A stretch of 64,000 nt of DNA from Rhodocyclaceae bacterium (GTDB lineage Bacteria; Pseudomonadota; Gammaproteobacteria; Burkholderiales; Rhodocyclaceae). The notes beneath the pieces were generated by a model. That model did no database searches. It was not told the DNA's origin and saw only the letters and a program-made list of their open reading frames with translations. This document shows, in pieces, positions 21,502 through 30,694 of the stretch (its first letter is position 1; every line of letters starts with the position of its first letter). The position numbers and the translations under genes are program-made. The DNA is taken from the NCBI GenBank assembly GCA_019455325.1, contig JACFMQ010000001.1, forward strand, positions 259,071 through 323,070, written 5' to 3'.

Positions 21502-23922
21502 ATGCGGAAAAACAATCATCCGTCGGCCGGCAACGCGAGACCGTGGCGTCAGCGCATCCTGGCCCGGAGCATCCACGGCCTGCTGCTCGGCGCCGCCGTA
21601 ACGACGATACTGCCCGCCACGGACGTCTACGCCCAAGCGGCGGCAACCCGCCAGTACGCCATCCCGGCCGGCAATCTGACGGACGTGCTCAAGCGCTTCG
21701 GCATCGAAAGCGGCCTGCTGCTGTCCTTCTCCACCGACCTCACTGCCGGCCGGCAAAGCCCCGGCCTCAACGGCACCTATACGACCGCCGCCGCGCTGCG
21801 CGAACTGTTGAAGCAGACCGGGCTGGAGGCGGTGCCGCAAGGCGGCGGCTACCTGCTGCGCAGGGCGCCGACGCCGGTCGGCGGAGAGGCGCAATTGGCA
21901 CCGGTAACAGTGACAGCGGTAGCACAGCAGGAAAGCGCCTGGGGACCGGTCAAGGGCTACGCCGCCAAGCGCAGCGCCACCGGCACCAAGACCGACACGC
22001 CGATTTTAGAAACGCCCCAATCGATTTCCATCGTCGGCACGGAGGAGATCAAGACCCGGGCGGTGCAGAACCTGTCCGAGGCGTTTCACTACGTATCGGG
22101 GGTAACCACCTCCGAAGGCTTCCAGAACGACAATGAGATGTACATCATTCGCGGTTTTTCCGCGCACAGCCAGGTCGGAAGCATCTACCGCGATGGCACG
22201 AAGTTCTCCGCCAACACCTACAACGCGCCCCAAGAACCATATGGGCTGGAACGCGCCGAAGTGCTCAAGGGCGCATCCTCGGTGCTTTATGGAACCGCCG
22301 CGCCGGGCGGCATCATCAACACCGTGACTAAACGCCCTCCGGCGGAGCCTCTGCGCGAAATCAGCGTTGAACTCGGCAACTTCGACCGCAAACAATTGGC
22401 TTTCGACCTGGGCGGCCCGCTGGACCAGGAAGGTGTGTGGTCCTACCGGCTGACAGCCCTCAAGCGTGATGCCGACAGCTTCCGCAAGCACTCCACCAAC
22501 AACCGCGACTTCGTCAGTTCCGCGCTCAAGTGGCAACCCTCCGCGCAAACCTCGCTCACCTTGCTGGGTGAGTACGTCAAGGACGAAACCACGCCGACCT
22601 ATGGACTGCCCATCGCGGTGACGCTCACCCCCGGTGCCAATGGCAAGGTCCGCCGCGATCTGTTCACCGGTGAACCTGGTTGGGACAAGAACGACCAATC
22701 GCGCTGGTCGGTCGGCTATCTCTTCGAGCACGAATTCAGCCCACAACTGAAGGTCCGCAGCACGGCGAGGCACTTCGAGGCCGATGCCAACCGCCCGGCA
22801 ACTTTCCTTGGAACCCTGGAAGCCGACGGGCGAACCATGAACCGTACCGCCAACATGAGCAGAGACCGGACGAAGGCATTCGTCATCGACAACTCCCTGC
22901 AATACGACTGGCAGGTCGGATCGGTCCAGAATACCAGCCTGGTGGGCATCGATTACACACGCCAGGAGCATGAGCAAGGCGTCTATCGCGGAACGTTGGC
23001 ATCTCTCGATCTTTTCAACCCGATATATGGCGCCACACCAGGGTCGATTTCCGCCAGCAACATCAATCATTTCCAGAAAAGGCAACTCGGTATCTATGCC
23101 CAAAACCAAGCCAAGTTCAACGAACGCTGGGTTGTAGCACTGAGCGGACGCTACGATTCTGCAGACTTGAAAAGCGGCAACCGCCTCACCAATCGCTACA
23201 GCTCTGCCGAGGACCATGCCTTCACCGGGCGGATTGGGCTGGTCCGGCTGTTCGAGAACGGATTCGCCCCGTTCATCAGCTACGGCCAATCCTTCGAACC
23301 GATCACCGGTATGGACCGGACCGGCAGTAAGTTTGACCCAACGGAAGGTGAACAATACGAAATCGGCATTCGTTACCAACCGCCAGGCTCGGATTTCTTA
23401 CTGACGGCATCAGCGTATCAACTGACACAGTTCAATCTGACCGTCCGCGATCCGGCTGACCAGAATTTCTCGGTGCAGGAGGGTGAGGTTCGCTCGCGTG
23501 GCTTCGAGTTCGAGGCGCGCGGCAAGCTCACCCGCCACGCCAGCCTGATCGCGGCTTATGCCTACACCGATGCCCGAACCATCAAAAGCAGCCCGCTGAC
23601 ACCGCAGAACGAAGGTCAGCGCACCAATAACGTGCCCTATCACAACGCATCCTTGTGGGCCGATTACGACTTTGGCGGTGTCGGAGTACCGGGCTTGCAG
23701 GCAGGGATCGGTGTTCGCCGCATCGGCCAAAGGCGCGCCAATGCCCTGCAGGCGCCAAGCTATACCCTGGTGGATGCCATGGTCGGTTACACCACCGGGC
23801 CTTGGCGGCTGGCGCTCAACGTGACCAACCTGACGGACAAGGACTACTTCGCGTCGTGCACCTACGGGTGCTTCTTCGGCGAACCTCGCAAGGTCATCGG
23901 CACCGTGACCTATCGGTGGTGA
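21502..23922 (+). CDS. TonB-dependent siderophore receptor with STN signalling domain
   Basis: An 806-residue outer-membrane receptor. It has a long signal peptide (basic start, cleavage near VYAQA, about residue 45) and an STN/secretin domain (about 50-120: YAIPAGNLTDVLKRFG, LNGTYTTAAALRELL) that talks to FecR. Then come a TonB-box-like segment (LAPVTVTA), a plug domain (about 165-275: TPQSISIVGTEEI, RGFSAHSQ, GLERAEVLKGASSVLYG, GGIINTVTKRP) and a 22-strand barrel ending in the terminal aromatic motif (KVIGTVTYRW). The sequence resembles FpvA/FhuE-type ferri-siderophore receptors; the ligand is not determinable. A strong AAAGGGG ribosome-binding site precedes the ATG. Third-position GC in the barrel region is lower than in neighbouring genes, as if it had a different recent history. 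Confidence 0.92.
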   Translation: MRKNNHPSAGNARPWRQRILARSIHGLLLGAAVTTILPATDVYAQAAATRQYAIPAGNLTDVLKRFGIESGLLLSFSTDLTAGRQSPGLNGTYTTAAALRELLKQTGLEAVPQGGGYLLRRAPTPVGGEAQLAPVTVTAVAQQESAWGPVKGYAAKRSATGTKTDTPILETPQSISIVGTEEIKTRAVQNLSEAFHYVSGVTTSEGFQNDNEMYIIRGFSAHSQVGSIYRDGTKFSANTYNAPQEPYGLERAEVLKGASSVLYGTAAPGGIINTVTKRPPAEPLREISVELGNFDRKQLAFDLGGPLDQEGVWSYRLTALKRDADSFRKHSTNNRDFVSSALKWQPSAQTSLTLLGEYVKDETTPTYGLPIAVTLTPGANGKVRRDLFTGEPGWDKNDQSRWSVGYLFEHEFSPQLKVRSTARHFEADANRPATFLGTLEADGRTMNRTANMSRDRTKAFVIDNSLQYDWQVGSVQNTSLVGIDYTRQEHEQGVYRGTLASLDLFNPIYGATPGSISASNINHFQKRQLGIYAQNQAKFNERWVVALSGRYDSADLKSGNRLTNRYSSAEDHAFTGRIGLVRLFENGFAPFISYGQSFEPITGMDRTGSKFDPTEGEQYEIGIRYQPPGSDFLLTASAYQLTQFNLTVRDPADQNFSVQEGEVRSRGFEFEARGKLTRHASLIAAYAYTDARTIKSSPLTPQNEGQRTNNVPYHNASLWADYDFGGVGVPGLQAGIGVRRIGQRRANALQAPSYTLVDAMVGYTTGPWRLALNVTNLTDKDYFASCTYGCFFGEPRKVIGTVTYRW

Positions 23923-23929
23923 TTCCCCG

Positions 23930-23987
23930 CCGATCAGGCGCCTGATCGGACCCTGTAGCACGCAAGGCCCGCGAGTCCGGGCCTTGC
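23930..23987 (+). terminator. Two consecutive stem-loops after the receptor gene
   Basis: A perfect 20-nt palindrome (CCGATCAGGC and complement, 23930-23949) is followed by a 9-bp stem (GCAAGGCCC / GGGCCTTGC, 23962-23970 with 23979-23987). They fill the gap between the receptor and the PepSY gene. There is no long T-run, so they may terminate only partly or protect the receptor mRNA. Confidence 0.5.
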
Positions 23988-24003
23988 AGAACTTTGATTC
24001 GTC

Positions 24004-25740
24004 ATGAACAAGTCCAAATCCTCCGCCCGCTGGTGGTTCCTTGCCCATAGCTGGCTGGCGCTGCCCATCTGGGTATTCCTGTTCTTCGTCTGCCTGACCG
24101 GCGCCATCGCCACCGTCAGCCAGGAGATCGTCTGGCTGGCCGACTCCAAGGTGCGGGCGAATCCGCCCTTGGATGAGGCGACGATGCTGAATTACGACAA
24201 AATCGTCGCGGTGATCGCGCGCGAACACCCGGAAGCGGTGATCCACGGCATCTCCCGGCCGGTCAAGTCGATGTTCGCCTGGACCGTACGCGCCAGCTAC
24301 CCCGACATGAGCACGGTCAACCACTACGTCAATCCCTATACCGGCCGCATCCAGGGCAGCGAACCAGAGGGCTTTTCCTTCCGCCAGTTCATCCGGGCAT
24401 TGCACGGCTGGCTGCTGATGCCCTTTACCGAGGGTTTCAACTTCGGCTGGTATGCCGTTTCCGCGCTCGCCCTGCCGCTGCTCGGTTCGCTGATCACCGG
24501 GCTGGTCGTCTACAAACGCTTCTGGCGCGGCTTCCTGAATCCGCGCCTGCGCCTCGACCGGGGCAGCCGGGTGTTCTGGGGCGATCTGCACCGGCTGGCC
24601 GGCATCTGGTCGATCCCCTTCATCCTGATCATGGCGGTGACCAGCCTGTGGTTCCTGGTCTTGGCAATCCTGCACGACACCCACATCGAACTTCCCTCGA
24701 CCAATCCCGAGGTGCCGATCCAGGTCGCCCGCAGCGACATTCCGGTCGTCGCCGCCGGCCAGCCGGCACCGCGCATCGGGCTGAATCAGGCTGCCGAACT
24801 GATGCGGGCGCATTTCCCGGACGTCGAACCCTCCTCGCTCAATTTCGGCGGCCATGCCTTCAGCACCATCACGGTACGCGGCCAGGGCGCCGGCTGGCCC
24901 TTGCTGAGCGAATTCGCCCAGGTCAATCCTTACACGGCCAAGGTGGAGCACGTTCGCCGGATTGCCGATCGTTCCGGGCTGGAATTGTTCACCGGCTCGA
25001 TGCGTCCTCTGCACACCGGCGACTTTGCCGGTCTGTGGCTGAAGCTGGTGTATTTCGTTTTCGGCGTGTTGTTGACCGCGATGGTGGGTTCCGGCCTGCT
25101 GATCTGGCTGAAACGCACCGTGAAAGCGACGGCCGCGGCGTTGAAGGGAAACAGGGCCGATGAAAACGGCATCGACGAAGCCATCGACAGCCCTTTGCCT
25201 GCTTCCCTGGCGCCGCCGGAAAAAAACACCGGGACCGGCTTCGCCCATTGCTGGAAGCGCTGGCGCTTCCATTTGAGCGCGCTGCTGCTGATCCTGCCGC
25301 TGGTCTGTTTGCCCGAATATCTGGAAGACCAGAAGCCGGCCAGCCGGCAAGGACTGGGCAAACGGGAAATCGGCCAATTCCAGGTCGGCCCGTGGCTGGT
25401 GAGGATGGGGGAATGGCGCATCGAAGCGCCCAAGTTCCACGACGGAGAGTACGAGAAGGGTTTCACGCTGGCCCTGTGCCGGGACTGCACGTCCCAGGTG
25501 AAAGCCGCCTATCTGCGCGTCGGCAAGCCGCGCGGCGACATCCGGACATCCGGCACACTGTTCACCGGCAGCCCTTATCGCCTGTTCACCAGCCTGCGCG
25601 TGCCGGAAGATCTCTCCCCTGACGCCGAGCTCTGGCTGACGCTGGAAGGCTGGGACGGTTCCGTACATCGCCTCGCCCTCCCGCTCGCCGACGCCTCGCC
25701 CGCCACCGTGAAGTGGGCACAGGAAGGGAAAGTGAAATGA
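24004..25740 (+). CDS. PepSY-associated transmembrane protein (iron-uptake accessory)
   Basis: A 578-residue inner-membrane protein of the PepSY-TM family. Membrane helices are visible at about 15-38 (LALPIWVFLFFVCLTGAI), 155-180 (YAVSALALPLLGSLITGLVVY), 200-225 (IWSIPFILIMAVTSLWFLVL), 340-365 (VYFVFGVLLTAMVGSGLLIWL) and about 420-440 (LSALLLILPLVCLPEYL). Two periplasmic PepSY-like segments lie between them, each with VNPYT motifs (NHYVNPYTGRIQG; QVNPYTAKVEHV). Conserved His residues near helix ends suggest heme binding, as in ferric-siderophore reductases of this superfamily, but this is inference. It lies downstream of the TonB receptor and overlaps the next gene by four bases. Confidence 0.85.
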   Translation: MNKSKSSARWWFLAHSWLALPIWVFLFFVCLTGAIATVSQEIVWLADSKVRANPPLDEATMLNYDKIVAVIAREHPEAVIHGISRPVKSMFAWTVRASYPDMSTVNHYVNPYTGRIQGSEPEGFSFRQFIRALHGWLLMPFTEGFNFGWYAVSALALPLLGSLITGLVVYKRFWRGFLNPRLRLDRGSRVFWGDLHRLAGIWSIPFILIMAVTSLWFLVLAILHDTHIELPSTNPEVPIQVARSDIPVVAAGQPAPRIGLNQAAELMRAHFPDVEPSSLNFGGHAFSTITVRGQGAGWPLLSEFAQVNPYTAKVEHVRRIADRSGLELFTGSMRPLHTGDFAGLWLKLVYFVFGVLLTAMVGSGLLIWLKRTVKATAAALKGNRADENGIDEAIDSPLPASLAPPEKNTGTGFAHCWKRWRFHLSALLLILPLVCLPEYLEDQKPASRQGLGKREIGQFQVGPWLVRMGEWRIEAPKFHDGEYEKGFTLALCRDCTSQVKAAYLRVGKPRGDIRTSGTLFTGSPYRLFTSLRVPEDLSPDAELWLTLEGWDGSVHRLALPLADASPATVKWAQEGKVK

Positions 25741-26060
25741 CACCCGCCCGATACGTCTTGGCCGCCGGCCTGCTGCTCGCTGCGACGTCGGCGCTGGCGC
25801 ACCATCCTTTTGGCGAATGCCGGCAGGTCGACGGCAAGACCATCCGCTGCACCGGCGGCTTCGACGGAAAACCCATCCCCGGCTTGCCGATCGACGTGCT
25901 GGACGACGACGACAAAATCCTGATCCGGGGCAAGCTGGATGCCGAAGCATCGTTCATTTTCGAGAAACCCGCCGTGCCGTTCTATGTGCTGATCGACGCC
26001 GGGCCGGGGCAGGTGGCGGAGATCGACGATGCGGAAGTCAAATCGCCGCCGCCGCGCTGA
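25737..26060 (+). CDS. Small exported protein with HHPFGEC motif, unknown function
   Basis: A 107-residue periplasmic protein. A signal peptide (YVLAAGLLLAATSALA) is followed directly by HHPFGEC, then CTGGFDGKPIPGLPIDVLD and the terminal FYVLIDAGPGQVAEIDDAEV. The compact beta-rich sequence resembles carboxypeptidase-regulatory/transthyretin-like single domains; the His-His and two Cys at the mature N-terminus could bind metal. Its start overlaps the PepSY gene stop (ATGA), so it is coupled to that protein and presumably acts with it in the periplasm. I do not know a characterised homologue. A terminator follows. Confidence 0.75.
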   Translation: MTPARYVLAAGLLLAATSALAHHPFGECRQVDGKTIRCTGGFDGKPIPGLPIDVLDDDDKILIRGKLDAEASFIFEKPAVPFYVLIDAGPGQVAEIDDAEVKSPPPR

Positions 26061-26070
26061 ACCGCTTCGG

Positions 26071-26095
26071 CGGGCAAAATATCCAGCCCGTTTTT
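26071..26095 (+). terminator. Intrinsic terminator of the iron-uptake operon
   Basis: CGGGC (26071-26075) and GCCCG (26086-26090) form a stem followed directly by T5. It lies 10 bases after the last gene of the FecI-FecR-receptor-PepSY operon and before the convergent vapC gene. Confidence 0.65.
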
Positions 26096-26106
26096 CTGGC
26101 TATTGA

Positions 26107-26523
26107 TCAGCCAGCGTTAGTACGCCAGTCTTCCAGCCGCAAACCACCGATACGCTGGAATTCCCGCGTGTTGGAAGTCACCACGCTCAGACCGTGTACC
26201 AGTGCGCAACCGGCGATCTGGCAGTCGTAAGGGCCGATCGGCTGGCCCGACTGGCGCAGCGCCGCCCGGATGGCGGCCGCTGCCTTGGCATCGGCATCCT
26301 CGAAAGGCAGGATGGTGATGGCAGCAAGGAAGGCGTCGAGTAGCGGCGCCAGCTTGGCGGCACGCTGCGGGTTGAGCAGCAGACCATATTCGATTTCCAT
26401 GCGCGTCACCGTGGAAATGGCGATTTGATCCGGTGCGGTCTGGCGGATGCGCATCAGCACGCCCGCTTCGCCCTTGACGAAATCGCTGACTGTACAGGTA
26501 TCGAGCAGGTACAGAAGGTTCAT
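26107..26523 (-). CDS. vapC: VapC-family PIN-domain toxin
   Basis: A 138-residue PIN-domain ribonuclease of the VapC/FitB type. The acidic active-site residues are visible in LLDTCTVSDF (Asp8), TRMEIEYGLL (Glu near 44) and IGPYDCQIAGCAL (Asp near 100), with the closing VVTSNTREFQRIGGLRLEDW typical of this subgroup. It probably cleaves tRNA or rRNA when freed from its antitoxin. It overlaps the upstream antitoxin gene by four bases (ATGA), so the pair is translationally coupled and co-regulated. The active site looks complete. Confidence 0.92.
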   Translation of the reverse strand: MNLLYLLDTCTVSDFVKGEAGVLMRIRQTAPDQIAISTVTRMEIEYGLLLNPQRAAKLAPLLDAFLAAITILPFEDADAKAAAAIRAALRQSGQPIGPYDCQIAGCALVHGLSVVTSNTREFQRIGGLRLEDWRTNAG

Positions 26524-26744
26524 GCCAGCGGATCGTCCCGCAAGCCGGCCAAATCCGCGCGTCCACTTTCGAAGGCCGGCATGTCGGGATCACCCAGATA
26601 CTCCCGGACCAATCGGGGCCATTGTGTCTGCTCGCCGTTTACGGCGTTTTCGAGCAGTTTGCGGATGGCTTGGGAGGAAAGCAGACCTTTGCGCGCAGCA
26701 CGTTCGGCGATCTCGTCAGAAATTTCGATGGTGATGGAAGTCAT
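26520..26744 (-). CDS. vapB: VapB-type antitoxin
   Basis: A 74-residue antitoxin that opens with TSITIEISDEIAERAARKG, an N-terminal DNA-binding/dimerisation segment, and ends in a flexible acidic tail (FESGRADLAGLRDDPLA) that would occupy the toxin's active site. The ATG at 26742-26744 is preferred because a GGGAG ribosome-binding site lies at a proper 9-base distance; an ATG three codons upstream (26753) abuts that site. It is the first gene of the pair with vapC. No clear operator palindrome was found upstream. Confidence 0.85.
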   Translation of the reverse strand: MTSITIEISDEIAERAARKGLLSSQAIRKLLENAVNGEQTQWPRLVREYLGDPDMPAFESGRADLAGLRDDPLA

Positions 26745-26822
26745 ATGGCGCATCTCCCGGTTGATTCGAGGCTTTTCGCCACTATAGCAATCGCACCCGG
26801 CGGCACCAAATTTTCAACGAAA

Positions 26823-27200
26823 TCAGGCCAGTTGCACGATCTGGTTGAGGATGGCGAGCACTTCGGCGAAACGGGCATCAGGGATGCGCTTGCCGGGGTG
26901 CGGCGCGCCGCCGCGCTGGCGCCAGTCGAAGGACTTGGGCTGGTGGCAGAGCACGTAGCTGATTTGCCCGGCCTTGCGCCCCCCGGCCGCGCCGACCGCC
27001 ACGGCAAAGGGGTTGTCGGCATTGTAGGCGGCGGTGGTCATGGGCAGGCCGATGACCAGCGAGGTGCGCTCGTTGAAAGCCCTGGGCGAGAGCACGAGAA
27101 AGGGATGTACGTCGCGCATTTCCTGCCCGCGCTGCGGATTGCAGTCGATCCAGATGACGTCCTGTCGATCCGGCACCCAGGATTTGGCGGCTTTCACCAT
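26823..27200 (-). CDS. mazF: MazF/PemK-family toxin
   Basis: A 125-residue endoribonuclease of the MazF/PemK family. The core begins with VPDRQDVIWIDCNPQRGQEM and runs through DVHPFLVLSPRAFNERTSLVIGLPMTT, matching the family's SH3-like barrel with the conserved Arg and Thr of the active site. The C-terminal helix (RIPDARFAEVLAILNQIV) is present. It overlaps the MazE-type antitoxin gene by 7 bases. Expected activity is sequence-specific mRNA or rRNA cleavage when the antitoxin is degraded. Confidence 0.9.
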   Translation of the reverse strand: MVKAAKSWVPDRQDVIWIDCNPQRGQEMRDVHPFLVLSPRAFNERTSLVIGLPMTTAAYNADNPFAVAVGAAGGRKAGQISYVLCHQPKSFDWRQRGGAPHPGKRIPDARFAEVLAILNQIVQLA

Positions 27201-27448
27201 TGTTCGGCGCCGAGCGTTTCATCCGTCGGCATGGCTTCGCCGCCGTGGCGCGCGGGGTCGAAGCGGGCCAAGCGCTGTGCCAGGCTGGGCGCTTCGTCGC
27301 GGAGGGGCGTGATGACGATCCGCTCGCCTTCCACGGTGATGCTGACGCGCTGGTCGGCATGCAGACGCGCGGCCTGGGCGATGGCGGCGGGCAGGCGCAC
27401 ACCGAGATTGTTGCCCCAGTGTTTGATGTCGAGAACGGTCGAGGTCAT
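27194..27448 (-). CDS. mazE: MazE/AbrB-type antitoxin
   Basis: An 84-residue antitoxin. The swapped-hairpin AbrB DNA-binding domain is evident in VLDIKHWGNNLGVRLPAAIAQ and VSITVEGERIVITPL; the acidic C-terminal tail (about 60-84) should wrap the toxin. The ATG at 27446-27448 has a GGAG ribosome-binding site; a TTG four codons earlier is open but less likely. Autoregulation is expected through the palindrome just upstream. Confidence 0.9.
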   Translation of the reverse strand: MTSTVLDIKHWGNNLGVRLPAAIAQAARLHADQRVSITVEGERIVITPLRDEAPSLAQRLARFDPARHGGEAMPTDETLGAEQW

Positions 27449-27466
27449 GGTCGACTCCAATCAATG

Positions 27467-27486
27467 TTTATACCAAGTTTAAACTT
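27467..27486 (-). promoter_or_regulatory. mazEF promoter -10 with adjoining operator-like palindrome
   Basis: Reading the minus strand, TATAAA (27467-27472) lies about 20 bases before the mazE start and is preceded by the perfect 12-nt palindrome AAGTTTAAACTT (27475-27486). An AT-only palindrome next to a -10 is a typical position for an AbrB-type autorepressor site. No good -35 is visible. Confidence 0.5.
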
Positions 27487-27622
27487 TTTTCCTTGAAAAT
27501 GACCAACACACCCGGCAATCATCCCGGCCAGGGGCGAATCGGCAACCATTCCGCTCCGGCGCTGTCTCTCAATCGACGGCCCCGGCCGCAACCGGGAACA
27601 CTCGACGAGATAGAGAAGGATC

Positions 27623-28399
27623 ATGAACAAGTACGGCACCGAGACGGTTCTCGACGTCCGCCACTGGAACGACACGCTGTTCAGCTTCCGCACCACGCGC
27701 GACCCTGGCCTGCGCTTCGACAACGGCCAGTTCGTGATGATCGGGCTGCAAATCGACGGCAAGCCGCTGACGCGCGCCTACAGCATCGCCAGCCCCAACC
27801 ACGAGGAGCACCTGGAGTTCTTCAGCATCAAGGTGCCGAACGGCCCGCTCACCTCGCGCCTGCAGCACCTGAAGAGCGGCGACCCGATCGTCGTCAGCAG
27901 GAAGCCGACCGGCACGCTGGTGCTGCGCGACCTGCATCCGGGCAAGCGCCTGTGGCTGTTCGGCACCGGCACCGGGCTCGCGCCCTTCCTGTCGCTGATC
28001 CAGGACCCGGAAACCTACGAGCGCTTCGAGAAGGTGGTGCTGGTGCACGGCGTGCGCCAGACCAGCGAACTGGCCTACGCCGATTTCATCGGACGCACGC
28101 TGCCCAACCATGAGCTCCTCGGCGAGCTGGTGCGCGACAAGCTGATCTACTACCCGACGGTGACGCGCGAACCGTTCCGCAACCGCGGCCGCGTCACCGA
28201 CCTAATCGAGTCGGGCAAGCTCTTCGCCGACGTCGGCCTGCCGCCGCTCGACCCGGCCGAGGACCGCGCGATGATCTGCGGCAGCCCGGCGCTGAACAAG
28301 GACATGTGCGAACTGCTCGACGCGCGCGGCTTCAAGGTGTCGCCGTACATCGGCGCGCAGGGCGACTACGTGATCGAGCGCGCCTTCGTCGAGAAGTGA
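27623..28399 (+). CDS. fpr: Ferredoxin/flavodoxin--NADP+ reductase
   Basis: A 258-residue flavoprotein. The FAD-binding barrel (about 1-100) shows the RAYSIASPN motif that holds the flavin and the FFSIKVPNGPLTSRLQHLK strand pair. The NADP domain (about 105-258) has LFGTGTGLAPFLSLI, VLVHGVRQTSELAYADF, MICGSPALNKDMCELLD and the C-terminal VIERAFVEK typical of bacterial subclass I Fpr. It exchanges electrons between NADPH and ferredoxin or flavodoxin and supports oxidative-stress defence and iron release. A GAGAAGGA ribosome-binding site precedes the ATG. It is divergent from mazEF and convergent with the small gene that follows. Confidence 0.95.
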   Translation: MNKYGTETVLDVRHWNDTLFSFRTTRDPGLRFDNGQFVMIGLQIDGKPLTRAYSIASPNHEEHLEFFSIKVPNGPLTSRLQHLKSGDPIVVSRKPTGTLVLRDLHPGKRLWLFGTGTGLAPFLSLIQDPETYERFEKVVLVHGVRQTSELAYADFIGRTLPNHELLGELVRDKLIYYPTVTREPFRNRGRVTDLIESGKLFADVGLPPLDPAEDRAMICGSPALNKDMCELLDARGFKVSPYIGAQGDYVIERAFVEK

Positions 28400-28593
28400 T
28401 CCTCCCCGACCGGTTCGGCGCGCACGAGCCGGCCGACGCGCGCCGGGTTGCAGCCCGGCGCCGTCCGCGTCAGCCGCGGACGAAAATTCTCCGTCGCTCC
28501 CTCCACGGCCCACGGCACCGGCGCCGCCTCGACGGCGATCAGGCCCGGCGCGACCAGGGCGAGCAGCTTTCCGCGCGTGCTGGCGATGTCCAT
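28366..28593 (-). CDS. Possible small gene (or RNA) behind a GlrR-type sigma-54 promoter
   Basis: An open frame of 75 codons starts at the ATG at 28591-28593 with an excellent AGGAG site 8 bases upstream (28602-28606). It runs into the 3' end of fpr on the other strand (34-base overlap). The product starts MDIASTRGKLLALVAPGLIA and is not recognised. The first ~35 codons nearly all end in G or C, like real genes here. About 50 bases upstream of the ATG lies the predicted start of a sigma-54 promoter with IHF and GlrR-type sites. Two GC-rich stem-loops lie within it, at 28440-28461 (8-bp arms) and 28463-28481 (7-bp arms). It may therefore encode a small protein, or the transcript may act as an RNA like the GlrR-controlled GlmY of enteric bacteria. 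Neither is proven. Confidence 0.4.
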   Translation of the reverse strand: MDIASTRGKLLALVAPGLIAVEAAPVPWAVEGATENFRPRLTRTAPGCNPARVGRLVRAEPVGEDHFSTKARSIT

Positions 28594-28653
28594 CCGTTTT
28601 TCTCCTGATTCGTTGATCGGACGCCCCGCGCCGCCGCGTGGCGAAGCGCTCAT

Positions 28654-28669
28654 AGCCACATTCGTGCCA
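28654..28669 (-). promoter_or_regulatory. Putative sigma-54 promoter facing the small gene
   Basis: On the minus strand TGGCACG-AATG-TGGCT matches the sigma-54 consensus TGGCACG-N4-TTGCW with one mismatch and correct GG/GC spacing. The predicted transcription start is near 28643, about 50 bases before the ATG at 28593. Confidence 0.6.
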
Positions 28670-28688
28670 GGCGGAAAATCACGAAAGG

Positions 28689-28701
28689 AATCAGCAGGTT
28701 G
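28689..28701. promoter_or_regulatory. IHF-binding site candidate
   Basis: AATCAGCAGGTTG fits the IHF consensus WATCARNNNNTTR at every defined position. It lies between the GlrR-like site and the sigma-54 promoter, where IHF bends DNA so that the activator can reach the polymerase. Confidence 0.55.
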
Positions 28702-28743
28702 GACGCAGGCCGCGGCAGCGCGGGCAGCACCGCCGCGCGTACC

Positions 28744-28761
28744 TGTCGCCGGCCGGCGACA
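28744..28761. promoter_or_regulatory. GlrR/QseF-type binding site TGTC-N10-GACA (downstream of glrR)
   Basis: An 18-nt perfect palindrome with TGTC and GACA separated by exactly 10 bases, the pattern recognised by GlrR (QseF) at the glmY and glmZ promoters of enteric bacteria. It lies 75 bases upstream of the sigma-54-type promoter on the minus strand. Confidence 0.65.
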
Positions 28762-28802
28762 ATATGCCAGCCGTCAGCCGCAAGTCCTTGTTTTAAGGGA
28801 AA

Positions 28803-30202
<1,400 letters not shown>

Positions 30203-30206
<4 letters not shown>

Positions 30207-30694
30207 TGGCCGCCTCCGCCGCCGGCCTTCGGCTGCGGCCGCGCCGGCAGGCTGCGCTCGATCGCCGTCAGTGCGTCGATCTTCTCCTGCAGTTCGTCGC
30301 CCCGCCGCTGCGCCTCGCGCAACTGCTGTTCGAGGCGCAGGCGCTCGTTGTATTGCTCGTGCAGCAGGCGCGCCAGCGAGGCGAGCCTGGCCGCGTCCGG
30401 GTGCGTGCTCTTCATCACGCTCTCCAGCAAGTTCGATGCCCGCGCCAGCTCCGGCGGCCGCGCCTGGCCGAGCTGGATCGCCTGCTGCAGCGCCGGGCAG
30501 GGATCGCCGGCCGCCCGGCGGCTGCGCGCGCTCGTCTCGGCCCGCGCCGGCGGCGGGCAGCGCAGGGGGAGCAGCGCCTCGTCGGCCACCGGCGGCAACG
30601 GTTCGGATGGCGGCGGCGCAGGCGGCACGGCGCAGGCGACGAGCACCAGACAGCAGGCGGCGGCCAGCGCGCGCCGCAAGGGATCAGTTCGCAT
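30203..30694 (-). CDS. qseG: QseG-like lipoprotein
   Basis: A 163-residue lipoprotein. The N-terminal signal ends in the lipobox LVAC (Cys about 21), followed by a Pro-rich stretch and a helical domain (about 65-150) with SNLLESVMKSTHPDAARLASLARLLHEQ and a Leu/Gln/Arg/Glu-rich coiled coil. A short Gly-rich tail ends the protein. It lies between the kinase and regulator genes, overlapping both by a few bases, exactly as qseG lies between glrK and glrR in enteric bacteria, where the outer-membrane lipoprotein binds the kinase and stimulates it. Sequence similarity is loose; the symbol rests on position and architecture. Confidence 0.75.

Larger units (their letters stand above)
28594..28802. 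other. Regulatory gap between glrR and the small downstream gene
   Basis: This 209-bp stretch is non-coding as far as I can see. It holds a GlrR-like palindrome, an IHF-like site and a sigma-54-type promoter, all oriented toward the small gene on the minus strand. AT content is locally higher around 28670-28700 and 28785-28800. Confidence 0.5.
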
